DNA of 64,000 nt from Megalobrama amblycephala (Eukaryota; Chordata; Actinopteri; Cypriniformes; Xenocyprididae), in contig NC_063066.1 of assembly GCF_018812025.1 (NCBI RefSeq), positions 4,528,382-4,592,381 on the forward strand, written 5' to 3'. Under the pieces are notes generated by a model. It did not search any database. It was not told the DNA's origin and was given only the letters and a program-made list of their open reading frames with translations. The translations under genes were made by a program, and so were the position numbers. Positions 10,934 through 21,845 of the stretch are shown here, piece after piece. How positions within the stretch are numbered: the stretch's first letter is position 1; each line of letters starts with the position of its first letter.

Positions 10934-12698
10934 TTTGGGCAACACTTTATTTCGATGGTCTACTTTAGACAATCTACTATCTACAAGTAACTTTGCAACT
11001 TCATGTCAACTAGCAGCCATTAGAGAATTAGTAGACTATCTGCTTAATATCTGCTCATACTTTATTTTGATGCTCCCCAGCAGACATTCTACTGGCTATA
11101 AGTAACTTTGCAACTTCATGTCAACTTATTCTACTAATTCTAAAACCTAACCCTAAACTAACAGTCTACTAATAATCTAATGAGAGTTAGTTGATATGTA
11201 GTTGACAAGTTACTTAAACACTGTAAACCCGAATAAGTTGGCAAAACTAAAAAAAAAAATTGAGGCAGTCAGTTGCCTCAAAGTTTTTAAGTTAAGAAAT
11301 TCAAAGTGGCAGATTTTTATTTTGTACTCAAATTTATACATTTAACTTACAATTTCCATGAAACCTCAATGTGAACATTTTTATTAGCGTAAATTTAGCT
11401 AGCTGTAACAAGCCAATTCAGAAAATGCTAACATGTTAATTTGTTAACATGTTAACAATAGCATGGTACATGCTGAATGAGTGCAGCAATACAAAGCATT
11501 TAACATATTCGCTCTCAAACCAAGCCGTATGCGCTACTTGTCACCATAATGGTAACTCCCCAAAAACCCACATTAACAGAAACTTTTCTAAATTAGCATA
11601 ACAAGACATTAATCACTACTAAATCTCCCACTTAACACACTGTAAAACCAAATAAGTTCAGAATACTCAAAACATTTGAGGAAACTTATTACCTCAAAAC
11701 AGTTAAGTAAACTAATTTTTTTAAAGTTGGTAGAACTTAAAATTTTTGTGACAAGTGGGGCGGGGCTGAGAGCCATGGAAGTGGATCAAGGCCAGTGTGG
11801 TGCACAGGTGTCTCTCACTAACAATCCTGTCACCAGCATGCCTTTCCCAACTCATAAAGTTAATTACATACAGTTAATTTACATAAACATCACATTCAGA
11901 TCTTGGTTACATGTTACATAGCAAATAACACATGCTATTATAACTATCAGAGAGACATTATCAGAGAGTCATTGCATACTTGCATATATGTAATCAAACA
12001 ACATATGTGGTCTCAAATGTTTTGCAGCTCATCCTCAACCTAACCACAGACTCTACTCTTCACCACAGTGGTAACCCTACAAAACTAACATAACAGAACC
12101 CCCCACATAACCCAACATTAAACATTAACTTATATCTCCATATGTTAATCTTGTGCAAAAACACACAAAATAACACTTAATTTCAACAGCTATTTATATG
12201 GTCTGACGCAAAGCATGCTGGGAATTAGAAATCTGCTGGAGCTCAACTCAATCATATTAAGTTCAGCTTACTACAATGAAATTTTGAGTTCATGCAACTT
12301 TTTTCTATTAAGTACTATAAACTTTCATTATTATTCGAGTGAAACAAACTCATTTAATTTAATTAATTTCACTGTTCGGTTTTACAGTGCATTCATCTGG
12401 CGCAAAAAAAAAAAACATTATATAACACTTAATTTTAGCATGCTGGAAAATAGAAATCAAAGCCCAGTTTCAGTTACACTTAAGTTCGTCTAAATTAAAG
12501 AAATAAGTTTATAAAACTCAAAACAATGAAACAGTTCAGTTTACTTAAAACATATCAGTTCTGTAAACTTGAAAGAAAGTGCTAAATAGTTCATTTGACT
12601 GAACTAATTTGTTTCATTTAAGTTTGTCTTACTCAAATTAATTATTTTGAGCGTTAGGCTTTTACAGTAGAATGTGGAACATCGAAATAAAATGTAAC
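10934..12698. repeat. Triple nest: 'aagtaactttgcaac' repeat hosting two 'cactgtaaa' repeats
   Basis: The outer family is split into 10934-11217 (CTATCTACAAGTAACTTTGC) and 12669-12698 (AGAATGTGGAACATCGAAAT). Within it, 11219-12668 runs from CACTGTAAACCCGAATAAGT to TTAGGCTTTTACAGT. Within that, 11638-12389 runs from CACTGTAAAACCAAATAAGT to TTCGGTTTTACAGTG. The two inner elements have the same terminal repeats. Confidence 0.6.
11638..12389. mobile_element. Innermost 'cactgtaaa' terminal-inverted-repeat element
   Basis: The termini CACTGTAAAACC and GGTTTTACAGTG are exact inverted repeats of 12 bp. The flanking bases do not show an obvious duplication. There is no coding sequence; the plus-strand frame at 12215-12493 is a chance opening in AT-rich DNA. 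Confidence 0.55.
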
Positions 12699-14518
12699 CT
12701 TATTTTGTCTTCATTCACACAAATTCATTTTAAAAAAAGTTACACGGACGAAAGATTTTCACAATTGTTGCATCACGTTCAGCTGATCGTGCGGATTCGT
12801 CACAATGACCAACACAAAGTGCTTTCTGTGTGAGCCGTGCTTCATACATTGCTACACTACAGTCGATAGACAATGGACCTTTTTTGGCCCATGAAATTTC
12901 ACCAAAAAGTTTGCTAACATGACCGCACCTTAACACTTACTTAACATTTTACTTTTCCATCCTGCCAACTTTTCAGATCATCCCCCTGGTACAATACGCA
13001 GTCTAAGATCATAAATGGTGGCACAGCTGTATCCTGGAGTTCCCCTCTTCGCTTCTTTTTTAAATTGGACAAGTACCTGTCCAGCTATGAGTAAACATTA
13101 CAACTCATCTCATACACACCCATTCAAAAGCGTCATCCAAACCTGTGCCAGAAACAACACAAAGCAAACCGCACATGCAAACACATACACACGGCAATCT
13201 AAGATGAACTCCTTCTGGGGCCCAGTTTATGTTGGCGTGCCGAGTAAAGCGGAGCCAACAGAGACAGAGCGGGGGGGAAAAAACAACATAATGTAACAAT
13301 TTATCTGTGCATATTTCCCAGATTTTATGTCCAAACACTCTGTTGCAGAGTTCCCAAGTATGTTGTATCTATAGCAATGGGGCATGAATATTCAGCTAGC
13401 GGCCTGCCTAAGTGTGCGTTTTGGGTGCGTAATGTCCAACCACTCTGCGTTCGAGTTCAGCCAAGTAACTCCTCACAATGCGGTGGCCAGAATGACTAAT
13501 GGAGGTTTGAATATCTGAACTCGCTTTGTGGAGTCGCACAGGAAGATAAAAGAGAAAAACAACAAGAAAGTTGAGGAGAAGCGTCTGTTTTCACTTAGGT
13601 CCCCCGCGCGCCACAAACCTTCCCATTGTTGCCTGAAGGAGGCTGGCTGCGAGCATGGCCTCGGATCATAAAAAAGAAGCTGTAATTAGCTAAGTGACAA
13701 TTGAGTCTGTAATAAAAGAAGGGCAGCCTGGAAGTGAACCCGAACTGTTAGCTTTCTTTCACTCTCATAAACTGACCAGAGCGTTTTGTTTAGCGTGCCG
13801 TTCTCACTGTAAACCGGCCCCGGAGTGTGTGTGCGTGTGTCTGTGTGTGGGCAAGCCGTACATCCAGTTCCGGATGGCCGAGTCGGTGACTAACTCGCCC
13901 TGAATCGGCTGTTCTTCCAACTCTGTTTCTACTAGCACATCTGCCATGCTGACTGTGCCGTTTTGTGCCATCTCAGGCATGTCAAAAAAAGCTCTGACAT
14001 TTGACCAGAGCGATTTCGTTGGGATTTCGAACATCTTGACATCCGCAAGACAAGTGCTTCTATGCGAGAGCCAAGCACAGAAGCTAGGCTTGACTTGCTG
14101 TTGATTCAGATGTTCTTGTAAACACAGCAGTGCGGCGCAAAAAAGTGCTGGCATGTCAGAATTCTTTCCTTGCCTTTTGTGAAGGGCAATAGCACTGCTG
14201 CCAGTGGGAGGAATCCAGTCAGGATGAGCTCTGCTGCATTAATGGGGCTTTGTTTGTTGTTTTACTCACCCTGGCTTTTCTGAGATGCACACTTCTGGAC
14301 GAAAAACATTCCTTGGACTCATTTTGTGCTTTGTTCACACTTGCAAAAACAAACGGCATGGTTAATCCTTCCAGTAACATGGGTATCAAGATGGGTTCAA
14401 CAGTTTAACAACCCTGAGGAAACTCTAAACCTAAATAAAACCATGACATCTAACGTACACATTTACTCTAATGGCTGTAAATGTGGCGAGGTGCACAATA
14501 CGGGGCATGGCATTGGTT
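12699..14518. other. Intron 4 DNA, mostly unique, GT microsatellites
   Basis: A (GT)-rich tract lies at 13824-13848. The minus-strand open frame 13804-14154 is listed separately. The rest has no repeat ends, RNA or splice-bounded exon that I can support. Confidence 0.3.
13804..14154 (-). other. Unassigned open frame of 116 codons in slit3 intron 4
   Basis: The middle part reads like protein (acidic and hydrophobic residues alternate, with no low-complexity run): TDSAIRNWMY and MFEIPTKSLWSNVRAFFDMP. The C-terminal end translates a GT microsatellite into threonine-histidine repeats, which argues against a real coding end there. I recognise no domain. It may be a relic of a retrotransposon reading frame or chance. 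It lies on the same strand as slit3 but has no Slit resemblance. Confidence 0.15.
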
Positions 14519-14572
14519 TAAAGGATCCGTTCGCTTCAGAATTAAAATTTCCTGATAATTTACTCACCCCCC
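14519..14572. repeat. Left-end fragment of the 'aaggattcgttcacttc' TTAA element
   Basis: AAGGATCCGTTCGCTTCAGA and TTTCCTGATAATTTACTCAC match the start of the fuller copy at 61676. It ends in a C-run at 14567-14585, beyond which a different repeat begins. Confidence 0.55.
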
Positions 14573-14589
14573 CCCCCACCCCCCCAAAA

Positions 14590-15425
14590 AATACAGTAAA
14601 ATCAGTAATATTGTGAAATATTATTACAATTTAAAATAACTGTTTTCTATTTGAAAATATTTGAAAATGTAATTTATTCTTGTGATGCAAAGCTCAATTT
14701 CCAGCATCATTACTCCAGTCTTCAGTGTCACATGATCCTTCAGAAATCATTCTAATATGATGATTTGCTGCTCAAGAAACATTTATTGTGTACAGATGTA
14801 CAAAATATTTGTGAACAATATTTTTTTTCATAGAATAGAAAGTTCAAAAGAACAGCATTTATTTGAAATATAATCTTTTGTTACATTTTAAATGTCTTTA
14901 CTGTCACTTTTGATCGATTTAATGCATCCTTGTTGAAAAAAAATATTAATTTCTTTAAATTCTTCTAAAAAAAATAAATAAATAAAAATTCTTACTGACC
15001 CCAGACTTTGGAACAGTAGTGTTAATAATGTTACAAAAGCTTTGTATTTCAGATAAATGCTGTTCTTTTGAACTTTCTATTCATCAAGGAATCCTGAAAA
15101 AAAGTACACAACTGTTTTTAAAATTGAAAATAATAATAAATGTTTCTTGAGCAGCAAATCATCATATTAAAATGATTTCTGAAGGATCATGTGACACTGA
15201 AGACTGGAGAAATGATGCTGAAAATTCAGCTTTTCCAACACAGAAATAAATTACATTTTATAATATATTCAAATAGAAATTTATTTTAAATTGTAATAAT
15301 ATTTCACAATATTACTGTTTTTACTGTATTTTTAATTAAATAAATGCAATCTTGGTGAGCAGACAAAACTTCTTTTAAAAATATTAAAAATCTTACCGAT
15401 CCCAAACTTTTGAACGGTAGTGTAT
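14590..15425. repeat. Long imperfect palindrome of an AT-rich dispersed repeat
   Basis: The arm 14590-14885 (for example GTGTCACATGATCCTTCAGA) pairs with 15045-15335 (TCTGAAGGATCATGTGACAC). Both flanks end in the family's terminal motif: CCCCAGACTTTGGAACAGTA near 15000-15020 and CCCAAACTTTTGAACGGTAG at 15401-15420. It is non-coding and could extrude as a hairpin of roughly 290 bp per arm. Confidence 0.65.
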
Positions 15426-15459
15426 ATTTTTTTATTATTATTATTATTATTATTTTTTA

Positions 15460-15572
15460 TGACAATCGTTTATTCCTTATTCCTCATCTGGGATCGTGTA
15501 GAGCCTTTTGAAGCTGCACTGAAACTGACATTTGGACCTTCAACCCGTTGGTAGTCGTTGAAGTCCACTATT
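15460..15572 (-). repeat. Internal fragment of the 'aaggattcgttcacttc' element, reversed
   Basis: CCTCATCTGGGATCGTG and CTTCAACCCGTTGGTAGTCG are the reverse complement of internal sequence in the copy at 61676-62257. Because the orientation is opposite to the fragment at 14519, these are either two insertions or a rearranged one. An AT-rich tract follows at 15576-15610. Confidence 0.5.
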
Positions 15573-15610
15573 TATATACAGTATATATATATTATATATA
15601 TATATATTTT

Positions 15611-17059
15611 AAATGGTAGTATATATACATTTCTTTATTAAGTTCTTTTTACACAATTTTATTTATTTTTTCTTTACAAAAAGAAAGTTTTCAACAAGCA
15701 CAGTAAGTGTCAGGTCTATATGAATGGTTAATGGTACACACTCACACAAAAATCATGTAGCTCTAACCCTGGGCTCTTAATAAGTGGTGTAGCATTGGTG
15801 ATCTTTACCAAACAGATTAAATCTACGCAGTCAAAGTGTGCTGGTTTGCGTCTGGGTGATGTTAATGGGACTATAGTGATGATAGAGCGGCAGCTCTTTA
15901 ATTTTTCAGACTCAGGGAGAGGCTAGGTTCAAACTCAGGAAGGTTCATTTGGAGGCTGCGCTGCTAAAGAAGGAAACTCAGAGTTTGTGGTCACTGCAGT
16001 GCATTCGTTCATGCTCTTTCAAACATGTGCAAGCAGTTCTGCCCATTTAAATCCAATTACCATCTCAACCGGTCGTCATGGGAACCACCTGTGATAAACA
16101 CCCCAGCACATAATGGCCCCAAACTATTTCCCAAATTACAGGCGCCCTCAATCAACACAACGAATTAGTTCTTTTCCCTTCTCTCTGCTTCTGTAGAGCA
16201 GGATACTCTATCTGAGCGCTCTTTCTCCTGAGATGCATCTTGGCTGAGTCCAGAATGCAGATCACTGTGAACACTTGAATGAAGGACCAATGCATACATT
16301 TTGCATGTTAGCAATTAAAGGTCTAGTGAACTAAAATGCATATCGAGTATTTGAACAGAATTTCGCCCATTGCCGTTTCCGTAAGAGCCGTCACAAAATA
16401 TATCTCCACTTTGGCCTGCAGCTATTTTGTTTTATAAAGTCAACATGAAATTACATTAGCAACTCATTTTACTTTCATTATCTGGAATATTTTGGAATAT
16501 AATGGATTGGAAATTCGCAGTTCAGCTCTACCAGAATGGAGTAAATGGTAGGTTAAAAAATAAGATGTCTTGGTGAAGTCAGATGAAAAGGAAAGTCCTT
16601 TCAGAGGTGGCGCAGGTTATGACACTTTGAATAAACATTGCAAAGATAAACAAATAAATAATGAAACATGCTTTAAAAGATCAGGAACATGTACTAAAAA
16701 TTAATCGGTCTGTTTGACACACATGCGTTCATTGAAGTCTGTGAAGTTTAACAAGACGCTTGTTGTCAGAATATGCAAAATGAAAATACTTGCGGGACTT
16801 TCTAACATTTACAGATAAGGATATAACCATAAAATGTAAGTTATGCGGTGATGAAAACACATGTCAGAGGCACACGCATCTGTCAAAGCACGAGAAGGGA
16901 AGACACGGTAAACGCTTCTGCTTTAGTTTGAAGCACTTAAATATAAAGCATTCTCATGTTTCGGACAACTTGGATCATGTACATTTCCCAGAGCAGCTCG
17001 CTCTGTGTCTTCTGCTATTTTTCATATGCGTTTTGTCCATAGAAGTAGGTTATTCACTA
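15611..17059. other. Intron 4 DNA; weak zinc-finger-like relic at 16790-16920
   Basis: Nothing certain. The plus-strand frame at 16790-17155 contains DITIKCKLCGDEN followed by HTHLSKHEKGRHG, which loosely recalls the BED-type zinc finger of hAT and ZBED proteins. There is only this one short segment with no flanking transposase, and the frame's end runs into a MITE. TTAA-AGG at 16315-16321 may be another element end. Confidence 0.25.
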
Positions 17060-17546
17060 CACTATAAAAAAAACGCTGGGTTAGAAACAACCAAATTTGG
17101 GTTGAAAATGAACAAACCCAGCGACTGGGTTGTTTTAACCCACCTGTTGGGTTAAATGTTTGCCTAACTTGCTGGGCAGTTTATTTAACCCAACTATAGT
17201 TTAAAAATTACTGTACTTTTTGCTTAAAATGAACCCAAATTATGTTGGAAATTATCATTCATTAATATTTATTAATGAATAATAATTAAACAATAAACAT
17301 TTATTAAATTGCTTATTAATAAATGTTCATCTTTTGATTATTATTGTTGCCTCTAGTAATTATGTGTCTAAATTTTTAATTTTCAACCTGTTTTGGGTTA
17401 ATTTTAAGCCAGTCATATAGTAATTTTTAAACAATAGCTGGGTTAAATAAGACTGCCCAGCACGTTGGACAAACATTTAACCCAATCGCTGGGTTTGTCC
17501 ATTTTCAACCCAACTTGGGTTGTTTTTAACCCAGCATTTTTTAGTG
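17060..17546. mobile_element. 'aacccagc' MITE with TA target duplication, 487 bp
   Basis: The element starts CACTATAAAAAAAACGCTGG and ends ACCCAGCATTTTTTAGTG, flanked by TA at 17058-17059 and 17547-17548. The interior has repeated AACCCAGC and GCTGGGTT in inverted pairs. Terminal CACT and a TA duplication suggest mobilisation by a Tc1/mariner-type transposase. There is no coding sequence. Confidence 0.7.
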
Positions 17547-17548
17547 TA

Positions 17549-18966
17549 CTATAAAGTGACATGACTGGCTGATGGTTTCCTGGGCACTGGGCTCTTTTAT
17601 CGATTAGTTGTTGCAGCCCTACTAAAATCTAAATAGGTCAAAAAAAGTGATTTAATGTTGACTTCAATGTATCTCTGAGCATTTGAGATGTTACTGTGCA
17701 TTTAAATCAATCGTCATTACAATTTCCCTGCAGATTTTCTCTATTTTATCAACATCATTATTCATAGAGTTATGAGGATTCAGCATCAGATAATCAATGA
17801 AACTGCAGTGAAGAGGCGAGGAAGTCAGAACAAAACCTACTCTAAAACAATCTCTGTGGAGTGCAGATTTATCTTATGCTCAATACTGAAAACATCTGGC
17901 AATACTGAAAAAAATCAGGCTTTTCTAAAACGATTTGAATCAATAGTTTACTCTACACTAGTCAGTGACCTATGACGGGTGTACGGAGGCGTGCGTGAGC
18001 GACACAGGGCTGCTCTACACCAATAGCACAATACGCTAGCAGAATCCCCACAGTCACAGCAGTGCAGCTTTAGGAACACTGGGTGGCTCTGTGGGCCCCA
18101 CACCACGCAGGAGATTTACTCACACTACAGACCTGCCACATCTCCCCCATAAATACAGCAAACTGTGTTCCCACAGGCCACCATTTCTCTGAGTCAACCT
18201 GTCATCCAGACCACCAGATCTCAAGCGCCTGAACGAGGCACAAACAGTGTCCAGGGAGAGGATACGATTCCACAACATGCTATGAAAGTGGGGAACGTAT
18301 AACGAGACTATAAGTCAACAGCCTTCGGTGAAAACGCAATGACTTTTTTACCTCTCGGATTCAGCAATCCGACCATAAATTTCTACGGTTTCACAACTGC
18401 AAACATACTGCCACTGGATTTTGCATGGTCTTCACAGATTGTACCTTTTATAAACCACAGAGGAAACTAAACAAACTTATTTCGCATAATCTCGTGCCAA
18501 CAATGTGAAAAGGAGGCCTTAAGTGTATCTAAATTTACTAACTAACCATTCCCCCTATCGTGCATATTTTCCTTTATTTGGATGCTAAATTGCTTACACA
18601 TGTAATGGGATATTTCGGTGCACACAACATACATATAAACCTCTTGTCCAATAAAATATACTGCCAGCAGATTTTGAGATTTTGCCTACAGCTGCAAACT
18701 ACACATTGTGGTGTAGGAGAGAATCTGGCTGCTGACTGAACCTGAACATCTGCATTCAGAAGATATTCATGCTCACATCTTTCGATAGTTCAAAAAAAGT
18801 TTACTTACTGGTTGCAATTTATAGGCAGGTACGTATTTGATCCTGAAGTTGTGTGCTTTCATACTGTATTTGAACAGTTACATGTCAGCAACAGGGCACA
18901 TTTCTGACCTACATTTAAATGCAAGCCATGTTCCTGATGAAAACAAACATCTTAAATCACACAAAT
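17549..18966. other. Intron 4 DNA, unique by eye, no feature seen
   Basis: No repeat ends, RNA gene or splice-bounded coding segment. The plus-strand frame at 17772-17975 has no recognisable domain. The segment 17960-18300 is somewhat GC-richer than the rest. Confidence 0.3.
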
Positions 18967-19068
18967 ATGGACAAACCCAGCCGTTGGGTTACATTTTTTA
19001 AGGAATGGTTGGGTTTGTAATTATTTGACCCAAATTTGGGTTGAAACAACCCAGCATTTTGTAGAGTG
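18967..19068. repeat. Truncated 'aacccagc' MITE copy
   Basis: ACAAACCCAGCCGTTGGGTT and GGGTTGAAACAACCCAGCAT followed by TAGAGTG correspond to the right end of the element at 17060-17546. The left half is missing. Confidence 0.6.
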
Positions 19069-19069
19069 C

Positions 19070-19206
19070 AGCCTAAGCAGGTTTGCTGGTCTCCCAGCTA
19101 GGTCAGTCCAGTTTGATGGCTAGTTTTAGAGGGGATTTGGGAACTTTTCAGCTGGTCAGGCTGGGAGACCTGCTTAAACCAGCTAAGACCAGCAAATCAG
19201 CTTAGG
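19070..19206. mobile_element. Intact 'ccagctaa' palindromic MITE
   Basis: The left half (CCTAAGCAGGTTTGCTGGTC) pairs with the right half (GACCAGCAAATCAGCTTAGG). It lies one base after the preceding MITE fragment. The split copy at 1229-2049 belongs to the same family. Confidence 0.65.
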
Positions 19207-19555
19207 TTAGTTTGTCTTTTTGTCAACTAACACACGTGACAAGTGCTGGCAAAATGAGTCGCAATTAGCTTTTTTTTTTGCAAAAATGAGTTACTGTTAT
19301 TCTAAATATTCTAAATATCTAATATCTAAATATTCTTATTCATAAAAACTTAAAAATTATGTAGATTTGTTGGAATCTGACAAAAAATGACTGAGCTACT
19401 CCTGTTTGACGTCGATAGAGTCAATTTTGAGAAAAATCGAATTAAAGTTTTCTGAAGGTTCCAAAACAAAATCTTCTATCAACCAGACTTTAAAATCCCT
19501 GTTAATACCACCAAATTTGGCACAAACCATGTCAAAACCAAATATCTATAGGAAA

Positions 19556-19563
<8 letters not shown>

Positions 19564-19586
<23 letters not shown>

Positions 19587-19589
19587 TAT
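19564..19589. repeat. (AT)n microsatellite
   Basis: 13 consecutive TA units directly after an A-run. It gives the plus-strand frame here a run of Tyr-Ile, which is not a protein feature. Confidence 0.85.
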
Positions 19590-19724
19590 TCAACTTTTTC
19601 CATGATTCCACAATTGTTTGATTAACATTAATGAAACAGACAGCCTATATATATTAAGACCTACTGAATCACACGGATCTAATATAATGTTACACATCAG
19701 ATGTTTTTCCACAACAGTTAACCA

Positions 19725-20300
19725 AATGTTCACTTAAGACATAACAGATAATGTTTACATGAAATACTCGCCAAGACAGATTTTTTGAAATACTGTAATT
19801 GTGTAATGTAGGATTGTGCGCTGTCTGAGGCGTCTTTGTGTGCACGCTTCAGATCTGTCAGTCAGCGCGAGTAAGATCGCTTTGTTTACATCAGCATGAG
19901 TTTGAAAATCACATTTCATTGGTTCAGATTCATGCCATCGAGAATTCACTATGAATATTCACAAAGTTGTAATGCTGCACTCTAAAATGATACCAAACTT
20001 GTGCTGAGAGGAAGCGCAAGTCGTCCAGAAGCGAGCAGAGAAAAACAGCATTTTTCATGGTCAAAGGAAAGGTACTCCTCTCAGAAAACATACAAACAAA
20101 GATACTTTTAGATGTTTAATTGCTATTTGGAGCATTGGGATCACTAGACGAGGGCTTAATGAACTCATTTTAGTGAAAACCTCAATTTCGACCAAAACTG
20201 ACACTTTTCACTTGTTTTGCTTATAGCTCGAAATTAGCCTGTGCGCATTCTGACTCATTTTTCCAGCACAGGTCACATTATAGTGCATATATATATACAC
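19725..20300. repeat. Dispersed repeat shared with intron 2
   Basis: GTTCACTTAAGACATAACAG and ACATGAAATACTCGCCAAGA match 30375-30430 (CATTCACTTAAGACATAACT, CATGAGTACTCGCCAAAACT). After that the two copies diverge, then GGCGTCTTTGTGTGC here recalls GGCAGCTTTCTGTGTGC at 31670. Limits are approximate. The shared block ends before the AT tract at 20310-20350. Confidence 0.5.
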
Positions 20301-20307
20301 ATATGTT

Positions 20308-20309
<2 letters not shown>

Positions 20310-20350
<41 letters not shown>
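20310..20350. repeat. (AT)n microsatellite
   Basis: About 20 consecutive TA units, preceded by a degenerate ATATATACACATATG tract. Confidence 0.85.
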
Positions 20351-20354
<4 letters not shown>

Positions 20355-21205
20355 AGCAATTTAATGATCGTCTAACTGTTTATTTCACACTTTCAATACC
20401 TGGCATTCTCTCAGACTTTGCGGCAGTTTTACGAAACAAAGCTATGCAGCTTAATTCCTTCACCAAAACAGTGTAAACAGGTTTATTTATTCATTCCTCC
20501 TGTCAGCAGAAACAGAAAGTGCTGCGTGGGCAGTGACTCAGGCAGATGTCCGCTTTGGTTTTTGTCTGACCCACATGTACGTGGTTTCCCCGAGGCTGAC
20601 AAGGTTAAGAAGCTACCGGCAAATGCCACTGCCTTCATCTAAGAACTGCACAGCAGGTCATTAACATTTCTCTGGTAGGAACTTAGTGGAGAATATTAGC
20701 TTCCTCGGACTGACCTGCCTTTGGGGGGGTTAGCGCACCCATATCCCACTACCAGGTCCAAACTGTGAATTTCAAAGTCCACCGGTGTACATCAATCAGC
20801 TCACGACCCTGGGAAACCAGCGTAATTCAAGAAAAAAAGTTAAGCTTTCTGTATATAGTTGGCTTTCTGTCAGGACTCCAAAGTCTTTGTAGCTTGTATT
20901 TATCTAAATATGTCTTTGGAGTAAATCACAAAGCTGTCTAGCTTTTTGAAACCGGCTGAGCACAGCCCTATTTTGGAAGACGCTTGGCTGGATTCAGAGA
21001 GGGTTCATTTCTCTGAAAACAATCAGTAGGCCACTTCTGAAAGCCCTGAGCCAGAGCTCTATGGTTTATGTGCTTGGGGCATGTTGAATTATTAGCCAGC
21101 TATTGTGGGTAGACAAAGCTTGCATCGCTTTACACAGCAATATAATGACACAGAGTTACAGTATTATCCCTTATTACTTGATAATCACCCTTTATCCAAA
21201 TATTT
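20351..21205. other. Intron 4 DNA, unique by eye, no feature seen
   Basis: No repeat ends or coding exon. The stretch 20500-21090 is unique and somewhat GC-richer; the 74-codon frame at 20418-20642 resembles nothing. Confidence 0.3.
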
Positions 21206-21845
21206 TAAGGAAAAGTTCACCCAAAAATGAAAATTCTGTCATTATTTACACACCCTCATGTCAGTCCTGGCCAGTCATAATAATGAAAGAGAATGAGGGC
21301 TGGGACTGTCAAGCTCCAAAATGACAAAAAAAGCACAGTAAAAGTAGTTCATATGAATCATGCACTATATTTCCAGTCTTCTGATGACATTATGAAGAGG
21401 AATATACTGAAACTCCATCCTAGCTCTCTATTCATGAGCATTCATGAGAGAAATAGTGATTTAAGAACTTCTTTTTTTGATTCAAATCTTTTCAAAGAAT
21501 CAGTCCCAGTTCCAACAACCAGTCAGTGAGTTTGAATCAGTCAGAATTGATTTAATTTCATTTAATTTCAAGTCTCAACAGTTAATAGCCCACTGGAAAG
21601 GAAGATTTTTAGTGAATAGTGAAAATATACTTCAATTTCAATTGGTTTGTAACACAAAGCTGACTTCGGCAGTGTTTTAATCTAGCACATAAGTCATATC
21701 AACTGCTTTTATGGTACTTTTATGCCATTTCGCTGACTTTTTATGATTTAAAAGCTTCAGTCTCATTCTTTATAAAGTGCAACCAGCGTGTTCTACTAAA
21801 ATTCTCCTTTTGTGATGCACAAAAGAAAGAAAATCATAGAGGTTT
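21206..21845. repeat. Diverged copy of the 'agttcacccaaaaatgaaa' repeat
   Basis: The left end is AAAAGTTCACCCAAAAATGA then ACACACCCTCATGTCAGTCC. Further family landmarks are TATATTTCCAGTCTTCTGA, ATCAACTGCTTTTATGGTAC and CAAAAGAAAGAAAATCATAG near 21845. The right terminus is missing. This is one of the commonest repeats in carp-family genomes, to my knowledge. Confidence 0.55.
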
